Origin: Pseudisothecium myosuroides
Lineage: Eukaryota > Streptophyta > Bryopsida > Hypnales > Lembophyllaceae
Reading direction: 5' to 3'
Assembly: GCA_951799445.1 (NCBI GenBank)
Contig: CATOGU010000154.1
Span: 1-64,000, forward strand
DNA length: 64,000 nucleotides
Numbering within the stretch: the stretch's first letter is position 1; each line of letters begins with the position of its first letter. Below are positions 1-7,390 of this stretch, piece after piece. A program made the translations under genes and the position numbers. The notes under the pieces are model-generated. The model was not told the origin of the DNA. It did no database searches and saw nothing but the letters and a program-made list of their open reading frames with translations.

Positions 1-366
1 GATCAGGCCGCTCAGAAAGCCAAGCCGCTGGGGTAGCGCGTACTGCGGACCAGTGGCGGGGCTGTCGGCGTCACAGGGCACGGCCAGGCCGAGGCGGCCG
101 TCATCCCGAGAGGGAATCCGCACCGGCAGGTAGAGGTAGTGCATGAACTCCTGCCAGGGCAGCGCGAGCGCTCCCAGGTCTTCGTGCGGCTCGCCGTACT
201 CGCCCTCGATCGCGGGCGGCTTGTCTTCTCGGTGGAAGTCTCGGTCGTGAGCCGCACGGCCGCCATCCTGGCTGCGGCGAACCAGCGCGCCGCAGTAGGG
301 GCCGTCGCACCTCTCCACGTCGGTGTTGCCACCCGCGATCGGAGGTACACGGGTCCAGCCCCTCAC
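1..366 (-). CDS. hypothetical protein, 3' end outside window
   Basis: The frame is open from a GTG at 366 to the window edge, so the C-terminus is missing. The GTG overlaps the upstream gene's TGA by four bases (GTGA), the usual junction type here, and this chose the start. 122 residues are visible, with one cysteine pair (C20, C25) and an acidic middle. The two other frames are Arg/Ser/Pro-rich shadows. Family not recognised. Confidence 0.6.
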   Translation of the reverse strand, partial: MRGWTRVPPIAGGNTDVERCDGPYCGALVRRSQDGGRAAHDRDFHREDKPPAIEGEYGEPHEDLGALALPWQEFMHYLYLPVRIPSRDDGRLGLAVPCDADSPATGPQYALPQRLGFLSGLI

Positions 367-947
367 GGCGCGTACACCAATCGAGCATCCTCGGGCAGGG
401 TGTGCCCACTGGTCATTGCGCCACTGGGGAGAGCGATCACCCAGTTCGACTTGTTCCTTAGGTACGTTCCGTCCCCGTAAAGGTCGATGAAGTTGTAGCC
501 GCGCAGGCGCCACGCCTCCCCGTTCGGTCGCAGATAGAGCGAGCCGGGCGCTGGGCGCGCGTCACCGAGCGCAGGGGCCAGCACGACCGCGCCGTCGAGC
601 AGACCGAAGTACCAGGACGTGGCCCCAACGCCGCCACCGGCGGTCCAGATGTCGTAACGGGGACGCCGAGGAACGGCGCGCGGATCGTCGCCCGCCTCCT
701 CGGCGGCGATCATGTCGTTGAAGTCCTGGACGCCCTCGCGGGCTCGCAGGATTCTCCCGTCGGGCAGCAGGAGCAAGGTGCCGTCCGGCCAGACGCGGAA
801 GAGCACCACGCCGTCCTGGTCGACCACGACGTCGTAGTGGTCGTGGTCGGCCGCGGTGTCGCAGTGGAAGGTCTCGTCTGCGTAGCCGCTGCGGGTCTGG
901 CACCACGTAACCTGGTTGGCTGCGTAGGGGGTGGCGATCTCGGTCAT
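363..947 (-). CDS. hypothetical protein, 194 aa
   Basis: Starts at the ATG at 947 behind AGGAG; a longer in-frame start at 1004 would add a low-complexity tail and lacks a ribosome site. The acidic protein has repeated short beta-type segments (DGTLLLLPDGR, GSLYLRPNGEAWRL) and no membrane segment or signal. The C-terminus overlaps the next gene by GTGA. Family not recognised; the WPDGT/LRPNGE pattern suggests an all-beta repeat fold, which is inference only. Confidence 0.75.
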   Translation of the reverse strand: MTEIATPYAANQVTWCQTRSGYADETFHCDTAADHDHYDVVVDQDGVVLFRVWPDGTLLLLPDGRILRAREGVQDFNDMIAAEEAGDDPRAVPRRPRYDIWTAGGGVGATSWYFGLLDGAVVLAPALGDARPAPGSLYLRPNGEAWRLRGYNFIDLYGDGTYLRNKSNWVIALPSGAMTSGHTLPEDARLVYAP

Positions 948-1010
948 GAAAGAACTCCTAGCGGGTAAGGACGTTGACGTGGTTGCGCATCGTGAAGGTG
1001 TCAACCGCGG

Positions 1011-1406
1011 TTACTGGCCGCCGCCCTGGGCAAGGTGGGAGCGGAGGGCGTTCATGGCGTCGATGACCGCGGTGGCCTTCTCCACCGAGTCGCGGCTGCC
1101 GACGCCGCGGTTCCAGGCGTCGTAGGCGTCCCAAACGACTCGGGTCAGGTCGGTCTGCTGCTCCTTGCGACGAAACTCGGCCACCTCCGGAGAGTTGGGG
1201 CGAGCCAGGCGCGAGCCGTAGGACCGGCCCTGCTCGCCGAGGTCGGAGAGTCGGAAACGCCTACCGTTGGCGAGCACGATGTCCCGCTTGCCGACCCGCT
1301 CGACGGTGGACTCGAAGTCGATCCTGTCGTTCCAGCCACCCGTGGACAGCCCGACCACCTTGGCGCCGGGGACCAGCCATGACCTGTCACTGCTCTGCTC
1401 TGTCAT
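1011..1406 (-). CDS. hypothetical protein, 131 aa
   Basis: The ATG at 1406 overlaps the TGA of the upstream coiled-coil gene (ATGA), preferred over an in-frame ATG nine bases upstream. The N-terminal half has a small beta-barrel look (VPGAKVVGLSTGG, DIVLANGRRFRLSDLG), as in many phage proteins that bind nucleic acid or act as adaptors. The C-terminal half is helical. Function unknown. Confidence 0.7.
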   Translation of the reverse strand: MTEQSSDRSWLVPGAKVVGLSTGGWNDRIDFESTVERVGKRDIVLANGRRFRLSDLGEQGRSYGSRLARPNSPEVAEFRRKEQQTDLTRVVWDAYDAWNRGVGSRDSVEKATAVIDAMNALRSHLAQGGGQ

Positions 1407-1678
1407 CAGACGCACGCCCTGTCGATCGCCTCGATGGCCTCGTCGTACTTGTCGGCCATCTCCTGCACGGCATCGAGAGCCTCCTGCATGGCGTCGAGCG
1501 CCTCCTGCATGGCGTCGACCCGCTCGCTGCCCGGGAAGTTCTCCTCGGTGCTGTCGTGCGCGTCCTGCTCGTCGTCCCGGATGCCCTCCAGGTCGTTGAG
1601 CGCGTCGGACAGCGGCTCGTTGACTGCCTCCAGGTACTTCCTGACCTGGTCGAGGTCCTTGCGACGCTGCTTGTTCAT
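1406..1678 (-). CDS. coiled-coil protein, 90 aa
   Basis: The ATG at 1678 is preceded by GAAGAAGG and a leader (GTAGATCTATG) that resembles the shared phage leader. The highly acidic, helical protein has a near-perfect 7-residue repeat (DAMQEAL, DAMQEAL, DAVQEMA) near residues 55-80, so a dimeric or trimeric coiled coil is likely. Partner and function are unknown. Leads the pair with the gene ending at 1011. Confidence 0.8.
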   Translation of the reverse strand: MNKQRRKDLDQVRKYLEAVNEPLSDALNDLEGIRDDEQDAHDSTEENFPGSERVDAMQEALDAMQEALDAVQEMADKYDEAIEAIDRACV

Positions 1679-1721
1679 AGATCTACCTTCTTCAGCGAGG
1701 GTGGGTGATGGGTGAGTGGGA

Positions 1722-2066
1722 TCAGAACGACGGGTCACTGTGGGCGTTGCGGCCCCCACTCAGCGCACGACCGGAGTAGACGAAACGGCCGCGCTTGGCA
1801 CTCCACCGAGCGGTGCTCACGTTCGAGCGCGTCTCGCCCAGCGGGTCGACCCACTCGCCCGCGCGCACGGACTCGTAGACCCACTCCTGGGAGCCGAAGT
1901 AGTCGCCGACCTGGTGGGCTTCGTCGTCGGTGAACGAGACGGTCTTGCCGCTCGCGCTGACCTGGACGATGGTGCCCGCGTAGCGATCGCTACCGACCGA
2001 GTAGGTCACGCCCTGACCGACCTCGACGGTCTCCGGAGTCAACACGTGGATCTGGGGCTGGGTCAT
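1722..2066 (-). CDS. hypothetical small beta protein, 114 aa
   Basis: ATG at 2066 behind GGAGAG. The N-terminal 45 residues (VEVGQGVTYSVGSDRYAGTI and what follows) read as a small beta barrel, and FTDDEAHQVGDYFGSQEW follows. Similar short proteins are common in actinophages with no assigned role. A consensus promoter lies 47 bases upstream. No cysteines, no membrane segment. Confidence 0.75.
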   Translation of the reverse strand: MTQPQIHVLTPETVEVGQGVTYSVGSDRYAGTIVQVSASGKTVSFTDDEAHQVGDYFGSQEWVYESVRAGEWVDPLGETRSNVSTARWSAKRGRFVYSGRALSGGRNAHSDPSF

Positions 2067-2112
2067 CTGGCTCTCCTCGAAGGGAACAGGGGCCTCGCTG
2101 ACCCCGCACTTC

Positions 2113-2142
2113 TATTATCAGGGATTACCGATAGCAAGTCAA
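2113..2142 (-). promoter_or_regulatory. palindromic promoter element P1
   Basis: Minus strand reads TTGACT, 17 bp, TGATAATA. The spacer holds CTATCGG and, with CCTGATAA, forms the imperfect inverted repeat shared by a dozen sites here. It lies upstream of the gene at 1722-2066. Confidence 0.7.
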
Positions 2143-2468
2143 GTCGGTAGGTACGAGGTCGCCAACTCTGTCAGGGCCTCCGGCACCAGGTCCCTGAGGA
2201 ACCACCGTGGGTCACCGAAGTTGGTCCCGATCGTGATCGACTGGAGCGACGTCCTCTTGTGCTCGGTCCCGTCGGGCCTCCGCCCGACGTAGTGGGCGCT
2301 GACGCTGGCCCTCCTGGGGGTGATCAGCACCCACGCGCTGCTGAGCGTGGCGTCCCTGGGGATCTCATGAGAGATCAGATCCCACGCCTCCGAACCCTCC
2401 GGCACACGGACCCGAAACTCGTACTCCAAGATCACGGGCCGCGACGCACCCCTAGGTGCCGCAGCCAC
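2139..2468 (-). CDS. hypothetical protein, 109 aa
   Basis: GTG at 2468 sits five bases after GAGGGG, inside the 3' end of the upstream gene. An alternative GTG at residue 12 has a weaker ribosome site. Mixed alpha/beta protein (ILEYEFRVRVPEGSEAWDLI, AWVLITPRRASVSAHYVGRR), no cysteines. Not recognised. Confidence 0.65.
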   Translation of the reverse strand: MAAAPRGASRPVILEYEFRVRVPEGSEAWDLISHEIPRDATLSSAWVLITPRRASVSAHYVGRRPDGTEHKRTSLQSITIGTNFGDPRWFLRDLVPEALTELATSYLPT

Positions 2469-2787
2469 TGCGTCCCCTCAGGTCGCTGACGAAGCGATTC
2501 CAGGCCCGGTAGCGTGTCGAGATGTCGAGGTACAGGTCGTTGACGGTCTCCCCCATGTCGGGTCCGAACACGATCGGCGAGGAGCCGTCCGTGCCCACCA
2601 GGCTGAGTTCGCCGGTGTCGGTGTCGATCGACAGGGCCAACCCCTGCGGGTGCAGCAGCGAGGTGTTGACCAGCCAGATGAAGCCGGAGTCCAGCAACTC
2701 CTGAGGGGCCATCTTGCGGATGAAAGCCCAGGAGTTGCCGTCCGGCGTTTCGGGCTCGGAGGCGACGAGAGGCTGCTCGTCGCTCAT
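2452..2787 (-). CDS. hypothetical protein, 111 aa
   Basis: ATG at 2787 overlaps the TGA of the ThyX-like gene (ATGA). Acidic protein with a central beta region (GLALSIDTDTGELSLVG). No motif recognised. Probably cotranscribed with the ThyX-like gene. Confidence 0.7.
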   Translation of the reverse strand: MSDEQPLVASEPETPDGNSWAFIRKMAPQELLDSGFIWLVNTSLLHPQGLALSIDTDTGELSLVGTDGSSPIVFGPDMGETVNDLYLDISTRYRAWNRFVSDLRGRSGCGT

Positions 2788-3800
2788 CGGAATGTCACCA
2801 CGCCGTGCTCCTGCTCCAGGGTGGTGCGCAGGTTTCGCCAACCGAGCAGGGCGCCGACCTTCGGCAGGTGGTTGGTGTTGAAACGCTTGATGAGGTTCGT
2901 GCGCCGGTCTACCCACTCCAGCGGGTCGTGCTGTCGGTTGTTCTCGTCGGGGGTGGCCACGTGCTCGGTGGGCGACCAGTGCACGACGTCGCCCTTCTCC
3001 ATCTGGTCGGAGATCAGCCGGTGGAACAGGTTGATGTCCTCCTCGGGGTCACGGTGACCGCTCTGGGTCTCGTACGACGTCCTGGCGCACCTCCCGGCCG
3101 ACACCTGGGCCATGAACTCCCAGTAGTCCTGAGCGTCCGCGGTGACGGTCGCAGCCATGCGCGAGACCTCGTCGTCGTCCCAGACGTAGGGCAGGTGGAA
3201 CTCGCCCTCGGCCACCTCGCGCGGCGTGCTGTCCTTGATGGCGTCGCGGATCAGGAACGCGACGTCCTGGATCTCCGGCTGGGCAGCCGGGTCGCAGCGC
3301 TGGGTGATGAAGTTGCCCCAGGCCGTGGCAGTGGTGATGCGGGTGTGCCACTGGCCGAACTCCATCAGCCGGTTGAGCACGCTCTTGTGCACGCGGGTGC
3401 TCTTGTCGGGGTGCTCCTCCAGGTAGGAGCCGATGAAGCCCCCGACCGTGGTGCGGACGCCCTCCCAGAGAGCCATCGCGTCGTCCAGGTCGATCCCGCC
3501 GAGTTGCGATCCACCCTGCATCCCCGACTGCTCGGCAGGCCACGACGTCGGGTAGGCGGGCTCCTCCATGAACTTGCGCAGCGACTTCTCGACCGGGATG
3601 GCCCGGCTCGACGCCGAGTTGCCGTACTGGTTCTTGTGCGTGTTGCGCTCGGCCAGCACGGGCCGCCAGAAGACCTCCTCGACCGAGATCAGGCGCTGAC
3701 CACCGGGGCTCACCGAATCGGCCACGACCCGGGCCTTGGCGGTGAACGGGTTGTCCACGATGTGCGCGAACTGGTCCTGCTCGTCGTACGTGGCGGTCAT
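2784..3800 (-). CDS. thyX: ThyX-like flavin-dependent thymidylate synthase family protein
   Basis: 338 residues. ThyX makes dTMP from dUMP with methylene-THF, FAD and NADPH, and phages carry it to feed DNA synthesis. The N-terminal PFTAKARVVADSVSPGG, LISVEEVFWRPVLAERNTHK and NSASSRAIP segments align with the ThyX core. The family signature RHRxxSxNExSxR is altered: the Arg-His-Arg becomes THK, while the NSASSR part is kept. Length exceeds bacterial ThyX (about 250), as in actinophage versions. ATGA overlap at the upstream junction; coupled to two zinc-ribbon genes. Activity is uncertain because of the degenerate signature. Confidence 0.8.
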   Translation of the reverse strand: MTATYDEQDQFAHIVDNPFTAKARVVADSVSPGGQRLISVEEVFWRPVLAERNTHKNQYGNSASSRAIPVEKSLRKFMEEPAYPTSWPAEQSGMQGGSQLGGIDLDDAMALWEGVRTTVGGFIGSYLEEHPDKSTRVHKSVLNRLMEFGQWHTRITTATAWGNFITQRCDPAAQPEIQDVAFLIRDAIKDSTPREVAEGEFHLPYVWDDDEVSRMAATVTADAQDYWEFMAQVSAGRCARTSYETQSGHRDPEEDINLFHRLISDQMEKGDVVHWSPTEHVATPDENNRQHDPLEWVDRRTNLIKRFNTNHLPKVGALLGWRNLRTTLEQEHGVVTFR

Positions 3801-3991
3801 CAGAGGAGCCCCTTGGCCTTGGCGGTGAGGTAGTCCGAACTCGGCGCGAAGCCGTTGTGCGGGCAGGTGGTGAGGTGATCGAAGTCATCGAACTTCCGAC
3901 CGCACGGCTTGCCGGGGTTCTCCGGGTCTCCGTTGCGGGCGAGCAACTGGGGCATGTGCTCCCAGTAGGCGTCGTTGCAGGTCTGCATCAT
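3800..3991 (-). CDS. small Cys-containing protein, 63 aa
   Basis: Two adjacent ATGs at 3991 and 3988; the first overlaps the upstream TGA. Cysteines at 5, 30 and 43 with H45 may bind zinc, but the spacing is not classical. Conserved-looking aromatic N-terminus. Translation is probably coupled on both sides (ATGATG at the start, ATGA at the end). Function unknown. Confidence 0.7.
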   Translation of the reverse strand: MMQTCNDAYWEHMPQLLARNGDPENPGKPCGRKFDDFDHLTTCPHNGFAPSSDYLTAKAKGLL

Positions 3992-4233
3992 GCGGGTCTC
4001 CTGGCTGCGTGGATGGTCGAGATGTCCTTGCCGTAGCGGACCCTGCATCGCTGCTTGGGCCGAGCCCCGCAGTAGGGGCACGTGCGCTTCATGGCCGAGG
4101 CCCGCATCTTGGCGACACGGAGCGCGATGGAGTTGGCCAGAGCCGCGCCGGTCTCGGTGTTGCACTTCTCGCAGGCGGGCCGGATGCCGTTGCTGGAGCC
4201 CCTGGTGGTTCGTTCGAGTTCGTGAGCGGTCAT
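3988..4233 (-). CDS. zinc-ribbon protein, 81 aa
   Basis: First gene of the ThyX operon, behind the leader CCCGCCAAGGAGATAG. Has two knuckles: CEKC near residue 21 and CPYCGARPKQRC near 52, followed by GKD..HAAR. The second matches the small phage zinc-binding pattern CPxCGAxxxxxC..G...HxxR common in actinobacterial phages. Probably binds nucleic acid or protein; target unknown. Confidence 0.8.
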   Translation of the reverse strand: MTAHELERTTRGSSNGIRPACEKCNTETGAALANSIALRVAKMRASAMKRTCPYCGARPKQRCRVRYGKDISTIHAARRPA

Positions 4234-4282
4234 AGAACTATCTCCTTGGCGGGATGAGTGGCTACTTGGTGCCGCACGTGTG

Positions 4283-4312
4283 ATTATGTGCGTTCCCCGC
4301 TAATGACGTCAA
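4283..4312 (-). promoter_or_regulatory. palindromic promoter element P2
   Basis: Minus strand: TTGACG, 18 bp containing ATTAGCGGGG, then CATAAT. It lies 50 bases upstream of the 4233 start and 7 bases from the 3' end of the tRNA. Confidence 0.7.
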
Positions 4313-4318
4313 GGTGGG

Positions 4319-4391
4319 TGCGCCCGGCTGGACTCGAACCAGCGACCGGCCGATTAGGAATCGGCGACTCTGTCCACTGAGTTACGGGCGC
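4319..4391 (-). tRNA. tRNA-Arg: tRNA-Arg (CCU anticodon)
   Basis: A 73-nt cloverleaf on the minus strand. Acceptor GCGCCCG pairs with CGGGCGC, D stem ACTC/GAGT, anticodon stem GCCGA/TCGGC with loop TTCCTAA (anticodon CCU), and T arm GCTGG-TTCGAGT-CCAGC, all perfectly paired. Discriminator A; CCA is not encoded. It decodes AGG, a codon used regularly in this phage. Confidence 0.95.
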
Positions 4392-4413
4392 TCTGCGACC
4401 GAGCACTCGGTGC

Positions 4414-4764
4414 TCAGCGCCTGACTCTGGTCCTTCTTCCCCTGCCCACGTGGCCGAGCCTACGCGCCCGGCTGAGCATGGACACGTCTACGACGACGAC
4501 GTCGATCCCAAGTGGCAACCACAACTTCGCGGCGACGTTCCAGCACCAGGTGCACTGGGCACAGGTGCAGTCGGAACGGAAGTCGGCCTTCTCGCCGTTG
4601 CACGGGAAGCATGCGGGGACCACGTTCTGGCTGCGGAACCAGTACGGCAACGTGCTCTGGGGCTTGGGTAGCAACGCCCTGGGAACGACGTGGTCCTCCG
4701 TGGTGGCCCTGGTGCCGTCGGGGCCGCAGTAGTGGCACACGCTGGACGTGAGCACCGACCCCAT
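4414..4764 (-). CDS. HNH endonuclease-like protein, 116 aa
   Basis: ATG at 4764. HNH signature: CHYC at about 10-13, EDHVVPRALLP (His-rich motif) near 24-34, then NVVPACFPCNGEK (Asn and CxxCN). A further C-rich stretch (CTCAQCTWCW) follows. HNH proteins cut DNA as homing, packaging or restriction enzymes. The tail is hydrophobic then Arg-rich. It has no neighbour that fixes a role. A free-standing homing-type enzyme is possible, and no interrupted gene is adjacent. Confidence 0.85.
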   Translation of the reverse strand: MGSVLTSSVCHYCGPDGTRATTEDHVVPRALLPKPQSTLPYWFRSQNVVPACFPCNGEKADFRSDCTCAQCTWCWNVAAKLWLPLGIDVVVVDVSMLSRARRLGHVGRGRRTRVRR

Positions 4765-4774
4765 GACCAAGAGG

Positions 4775-4955
4775 CTAGACCAGCACCCGAGACCTCTCCA
4801 CCCCGAATACCGGGGCGGCCTCGGTGGCGGGGTGGGCCCACGCCTCTCGGAGCGACTCGGCCCTGATCGCGGCCTCTCGCGCGTCCAAAGACCCCCTCGA
4901 CGGCCACCACCCCGGGATCGTCGTCGGTCCAGCGCATCACGACGTCGAAGGTCAT
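4775..4955 (-). CDS. hypothetical protein, about 59 aa, frameshifted
   Basis: ATG at 4955 overlaps the upstream TGA (ATGA). The first 21 residues (MTFDVVMRWTDDDPGVVAVE) lead into a G5 run (plus-strand C5 at 4892-4896). Only after dropping one base does the frame continue as a helical Ala/Glu-rich tail to TAG at 4775. The length is then a whole number of codons. Best read as one small gene with a +1 homopolymer indel. Confidence 0.55.
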
Positions 4956-5463
4956 CAGGAGACCTCCTGGATGACCTCGACGTTGGTGGCCGCGGTGTAG
5001 ACGCGCTCTCCGGTCTCCACCGACTCCAGGCCGACCCGGTAGGTGGGGGTGGTAGCCGTAGTCGCTCTGGCCGTACCAGAAACACGACGTGCTCGGTACC
5101 CTGGGGAACCTTGCGACCCCGAACCACCTTCACGACCTTGCCCGGGGTGGGCCGAGCAGCCTCCTCGGCCGCCTCCCTCTCTCTGCGCGCCTGTTCGTGA
5201 GCGGCAGCCAGCGCGTAGCGCTTCTCACGCTCGACGGCGAGGTGCTGGCTGTAGTAGTCCAGCAGGGCCCCGGGGGCGTCGACCACCGCGTTGGCGCCGC
5301 CAGAAAAGCGCGTGCTCCAGGTCGGGACGGTGAGGAAGTCGCCGGTATCGGGATCGAACACGACGGCGTAGAAGTAGACGCTGTCGTCGTACCAGTTCTG
5401 CTCCGTCTGGGCAACGACGAGGCCGACGTGCTCGGCGGGCCTACCCGGGGTCGTAACAGGCAT
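4955..5463 (-). CDS. hypothetical protein, about 168 aa, two frameshifts
   Basis: ATG at 5463 behind the shared leader CCCGCCAAGGAGACCTG. The N-terminal 125 residues are intact and include a helical R/E/A-rich segment. Then GRKVPQGTEHVVF, a beta-barrel-like motif seen in small phage proteins, is broken at T3 (plus A3, 5080-5082) and again at C5 (plus G5, 5045-5049). Allowing two +1 indels gives an uninterrupted C-terminus (YRVGLESVETGERVYT) ending in TGA that overlaps the next ATG. Confidence 0.65.
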
Positions 5464-5508
5464 CAGGTCTCCTTGGCGGGAACGCCAGCCTCACTGGCTG
5501 ACGTAGTC

Positions 5509-5539
5509 ATCCTAGCAGGAAATACCGCTAATAACCTAA
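5509..5539 (-). promoter_or_regulatory. palindromic promoter element P3
   Basis: Minus strand: TTAGGT as a weak -35, TTAGCGG...CCTGC, then TAGGAT. Nearest element to the start at 5463. A short hairpin (GCCAGCCTCACTGGC) lies between it and the leader. Confidence 0.5.
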
Positions 5540-5558
5540 TCGGTGTGACACCCCTACG

Positions 5559-5587
5559 CCATCAGGGATGCCCGCTAGTCGTGTCAA
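5559..5587 (-). promoter_or_regulatory. palindromic promoter element P4 (tandem with P3)
   Basis: Minus strand: TTGACA, 17 bp containing CTAGCGGGCATCCC, then TGATGG. Consensus -35 and palindrome with a poor -10, so it may act mainly as an operator. Confidence 0.5.
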
Positions 5588-5598
5588 GTCCCGAAACG

Positions 5599-5640
5599 CC
5601 AGGACCCCGGCGAGCACGAAGGCTCTAGCCGGGGTCCTGG
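5599..5640 (-). terminator. strong hairpin, likely terminator
   Basis: A perfect 13-bp stem (CCAGGACCCCGGC with its complement) with a 16-base loop that itself holds GAGC/GCTC. It follows the stop at 5669 and precedes promoters P4 and P3. There is no long U-tract, as usual in high-GC phages. Confidence 0.75.
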
Positions 5641-5668
5641 TCTCTACCATCCCGGGTAGGACTCGAAC

Positions 5669-6401
5669 CTAGACGGTCTCGTCGGCCGACGTCCAGTGGT
5701 CGTGCACCTTACCCTCTTCGAGGGGCTCGCCGTCAGAACGCACCGCGTATGGCCGAGTCGCTCCGAGCACCGTGGTCTCACCACAGCCCGCGCACCTCTG
5801 CATGGGCATCAGGCCCGCGTTCGCACGGATCGCGTTGATGAAGGACGAGTGGGTCGGCCCCGGGCTCGGCCCGTACGTACGCCGGGCGCCTGTCGGTCAT
5901 GGGGATGACGGACCCGGAGCGTCGGGACTGCTCGTCTCGTTCGGTAGTCACCGACTCTCCCCCTCCCCACGTCGTAGATGGCGATCTGGTCGTGCTGGCG
6001 GGCCAGTTCCATGGCCATCTGGCGGTCCTGCACGTGTGTCGAGATGTCGAGGTACACGAAGCCCCCGTAGACCCACCCTCCCATGAAGTTCTGCGGACTG
6101 CGCAACTCCGACTGGTGCAGGGACATGTAGTCGGCCACGCGCTCGGGGGTGAGGTCGCGGATCGGATCCGGGTCTCGGACCCCTTGTCGGTGGACACCAT
6201 GTAGCCGCTGGTGGGTCCGTCACCGACCATGTCGTGGAAGGTGAAGCCACCGGAGCGCACGGCGCCCCTCAGGGCGTCACCCCACGCCTCGGGAGATGCT
6301 GCCTCGGTCTGGGTGCCCTGGGAGCGGGCGAACGCCATCATGTGGGCGTAGGCGGCGTGCGGGTCGTGATCGTGGGCCCGGACGAACGCGACCTCAGGCA
6401 T
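5669..6401 (-). CDS. conserved actinophage-type protein, about 243 aa, three frameshifts
   Basis: ATG at 6401 overlaps the upstream stop. The N-terminal 80 residues include GFTFHDMVGDGPTSGYMVS. After a run of four G (plus 6180-6183, one base short) the frame continues LTPERVADYM, GGWVYGGFVYLD and AIYDVG, a combination I recall from a widespread actinophage family of unknown function. Two more +1 sites (plus C runs near 5965 and 5859) restore a C-terminus with CAGCGE and the TAG at 5669. The tail may be a separate zinc-binding gene starting at 5900, but no ribosome site supports this. Confidence 0.6.
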
Positions 6402-6723
6402 CGCGGATCTTGTCCGAGAACACGAAGGCGGGCTGGGTCTCGTCATTGTAGTTGACGTGCAGCGTGGTGGAGGAGTTCGTGGGGACGTCACCGAAGGCGA
6501 AGACGTCCTCGTCGGCAGCGTGACCAGCGACTCGATCCAGCGGCTCGGGGTGCTTGTCCAGGTACTCCTCGTTGGCCCTCATGGCGGCCAGCGAGATGGC
6601 GTCGTCCTGGGGCGTCGCGACGACGCGCTCGTTCAGCACGGCCTTGGTGAGCCGGTTGTCCTTCTGCTTGGTGCGGTAGGCCAGCATCTTCTCGGACATC
6701 GGCTTCTTGGTCTGGGTGCTCAT
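6394..6723 (-). CDS. hypothetical protein, 109 aa
   Basis: ATG at 6723 behind AGGAGAAG, inside the ATGA overlap with the upstream membrane gene. Basic helical N-terminus (KKPMSEKMLAYRTKQ), then an acidic middle and a beta-type C-terminus (STTLHVNYNDETQPAFVFS). Overlaps the next start by eight bases. Not recognised. Confidence 0.7.
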   Translation of the reverse strand: MSTQTKKPMSEKMLAYRTKQKDNRLTKAVLNERVVATPQDDAISLAAMRANEEYLDKHPEPLDRVAGHAADEDVFAFGDVPTNSSTTLHVNYNDETQPAFVFSDKIRDA

Positions 6724-6943
6724 CGCTTCTCCTGGTCGAATCGGACGGGTGGAGAGACCACCCCGTAGATGACACAACACTAGGCCGATCGTGACCACGG
6801 GGGTACCCAGCGTGACGGTGGCAGTCGGGCCGAACGCACGGGGGCAGCAGGCCGAGCGTGGAGCCGCCAAGGATGAAGAAGATGCCTCGGGAGACCATCC
6901 GCTCCTGCCAGGTCCACTTTTCCTCGTAGCGCAGCAGGTTCAC
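6720..6943 (-). CDS. small membrane protein, about 73 aa, frameshifted
   Basis: GTG at 6943 overlaps the upstream stop (GTGA). The first half (IFFILGGSTLGLLP) and the third-frame continuation (VTLGTPVVTIG, then YGVVSPPVRFD) match the C-terminal half of the neighbour at 6940-7365. This makes the two tandem paralogs and identifies the breaks: an extra C in C5 (plus 6840-6844) and an extra base near 6770-6778. The corrected frame ends in a TGA overlapping the 6723 ATG. Confidence 0.55.
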
Positions 6944-7365
6944 GGCTTGGTCTCCGGTTCTGAGGTGACTCTGTCGAAGCGTACCGGCGGTGCGCTCAGC
7001 CCGTAGAGGAGGACGACCATCCCGACCGTGATCACCGGGGTGCCCAGCGTCACCGACGCGCCGTCGTTGAACGCGCGGGCCAAGGTGCTCAGCGCCAGAC
7101 CCAGGAAGACCACGAAGAGACCGACCGAGAACGACCTCTCCTGCCAGTTCGCACTGGTCTGCTCACGCAGGTCGCGCACGGCGAGGTAGAGGCCCGCGAG
7201 GTAGAAGCACCCGTTGACGCTCAGCCAGTACCGCGAGACCTGCACCGGCACGCCGAGCGGGCGGGTGAGGATGTTCACCCCGAAGATCGACTCCAGGAGC
7301 ACCAGCACCAGGACGGCGAGGATGAGCAACCCGGCCCAGCCGTAGAAGTGGTTCTTGGTGGTCAT
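6940..7365 (-). CDS. membrane protein, four predicted TM segments, 141 aa
   Basis: ATG at 7365. Hydrophobic stretches near residues 10-28, 48-66, 80-96 and 105-122 (GLLILAVLVLVLLESIF, GCFYLAGLYLAV, VGLFVVFLGLALS, VITVGMVVLLYGL). Short polar termini, no signal peptidase site. Function unknown. The C-terminal half is duplicated in the next gene. Confidence 0.8.
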   Translation of the reverse strand: MTTKNHFYGWAGLLILAVLVLVLLESIFGVNILTRPLGVPVQVSRYWLSVNGCFYLAGLYLAVRDLREQTSANWQERSFSVGLFVVFLGLALSTLARAFNDGASVTLGTPVITVGMVVLLYGLSAPPVRFDRVTSEPETKP

Positions 7366-7390
7366 GCCACGCCTATCTGTAGGTTCCTGA

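Noticed and set aside
2805..3833. Long plus-strand open frames opposite minus genes (also 8585-10000, 32211-33527, 49210-51129)
   Set aside because: Val/Leu/Arg/Gly-rich antisense shadows of high-GC genes; no ribosome sites and no domain motifs.
4414..5463. A 349-aa fused protein
   Set aside because: It joins three genes through out-of-frame stretches; the HNH part and the N-terminal part are separate once homopolymer breaks are allowed for.
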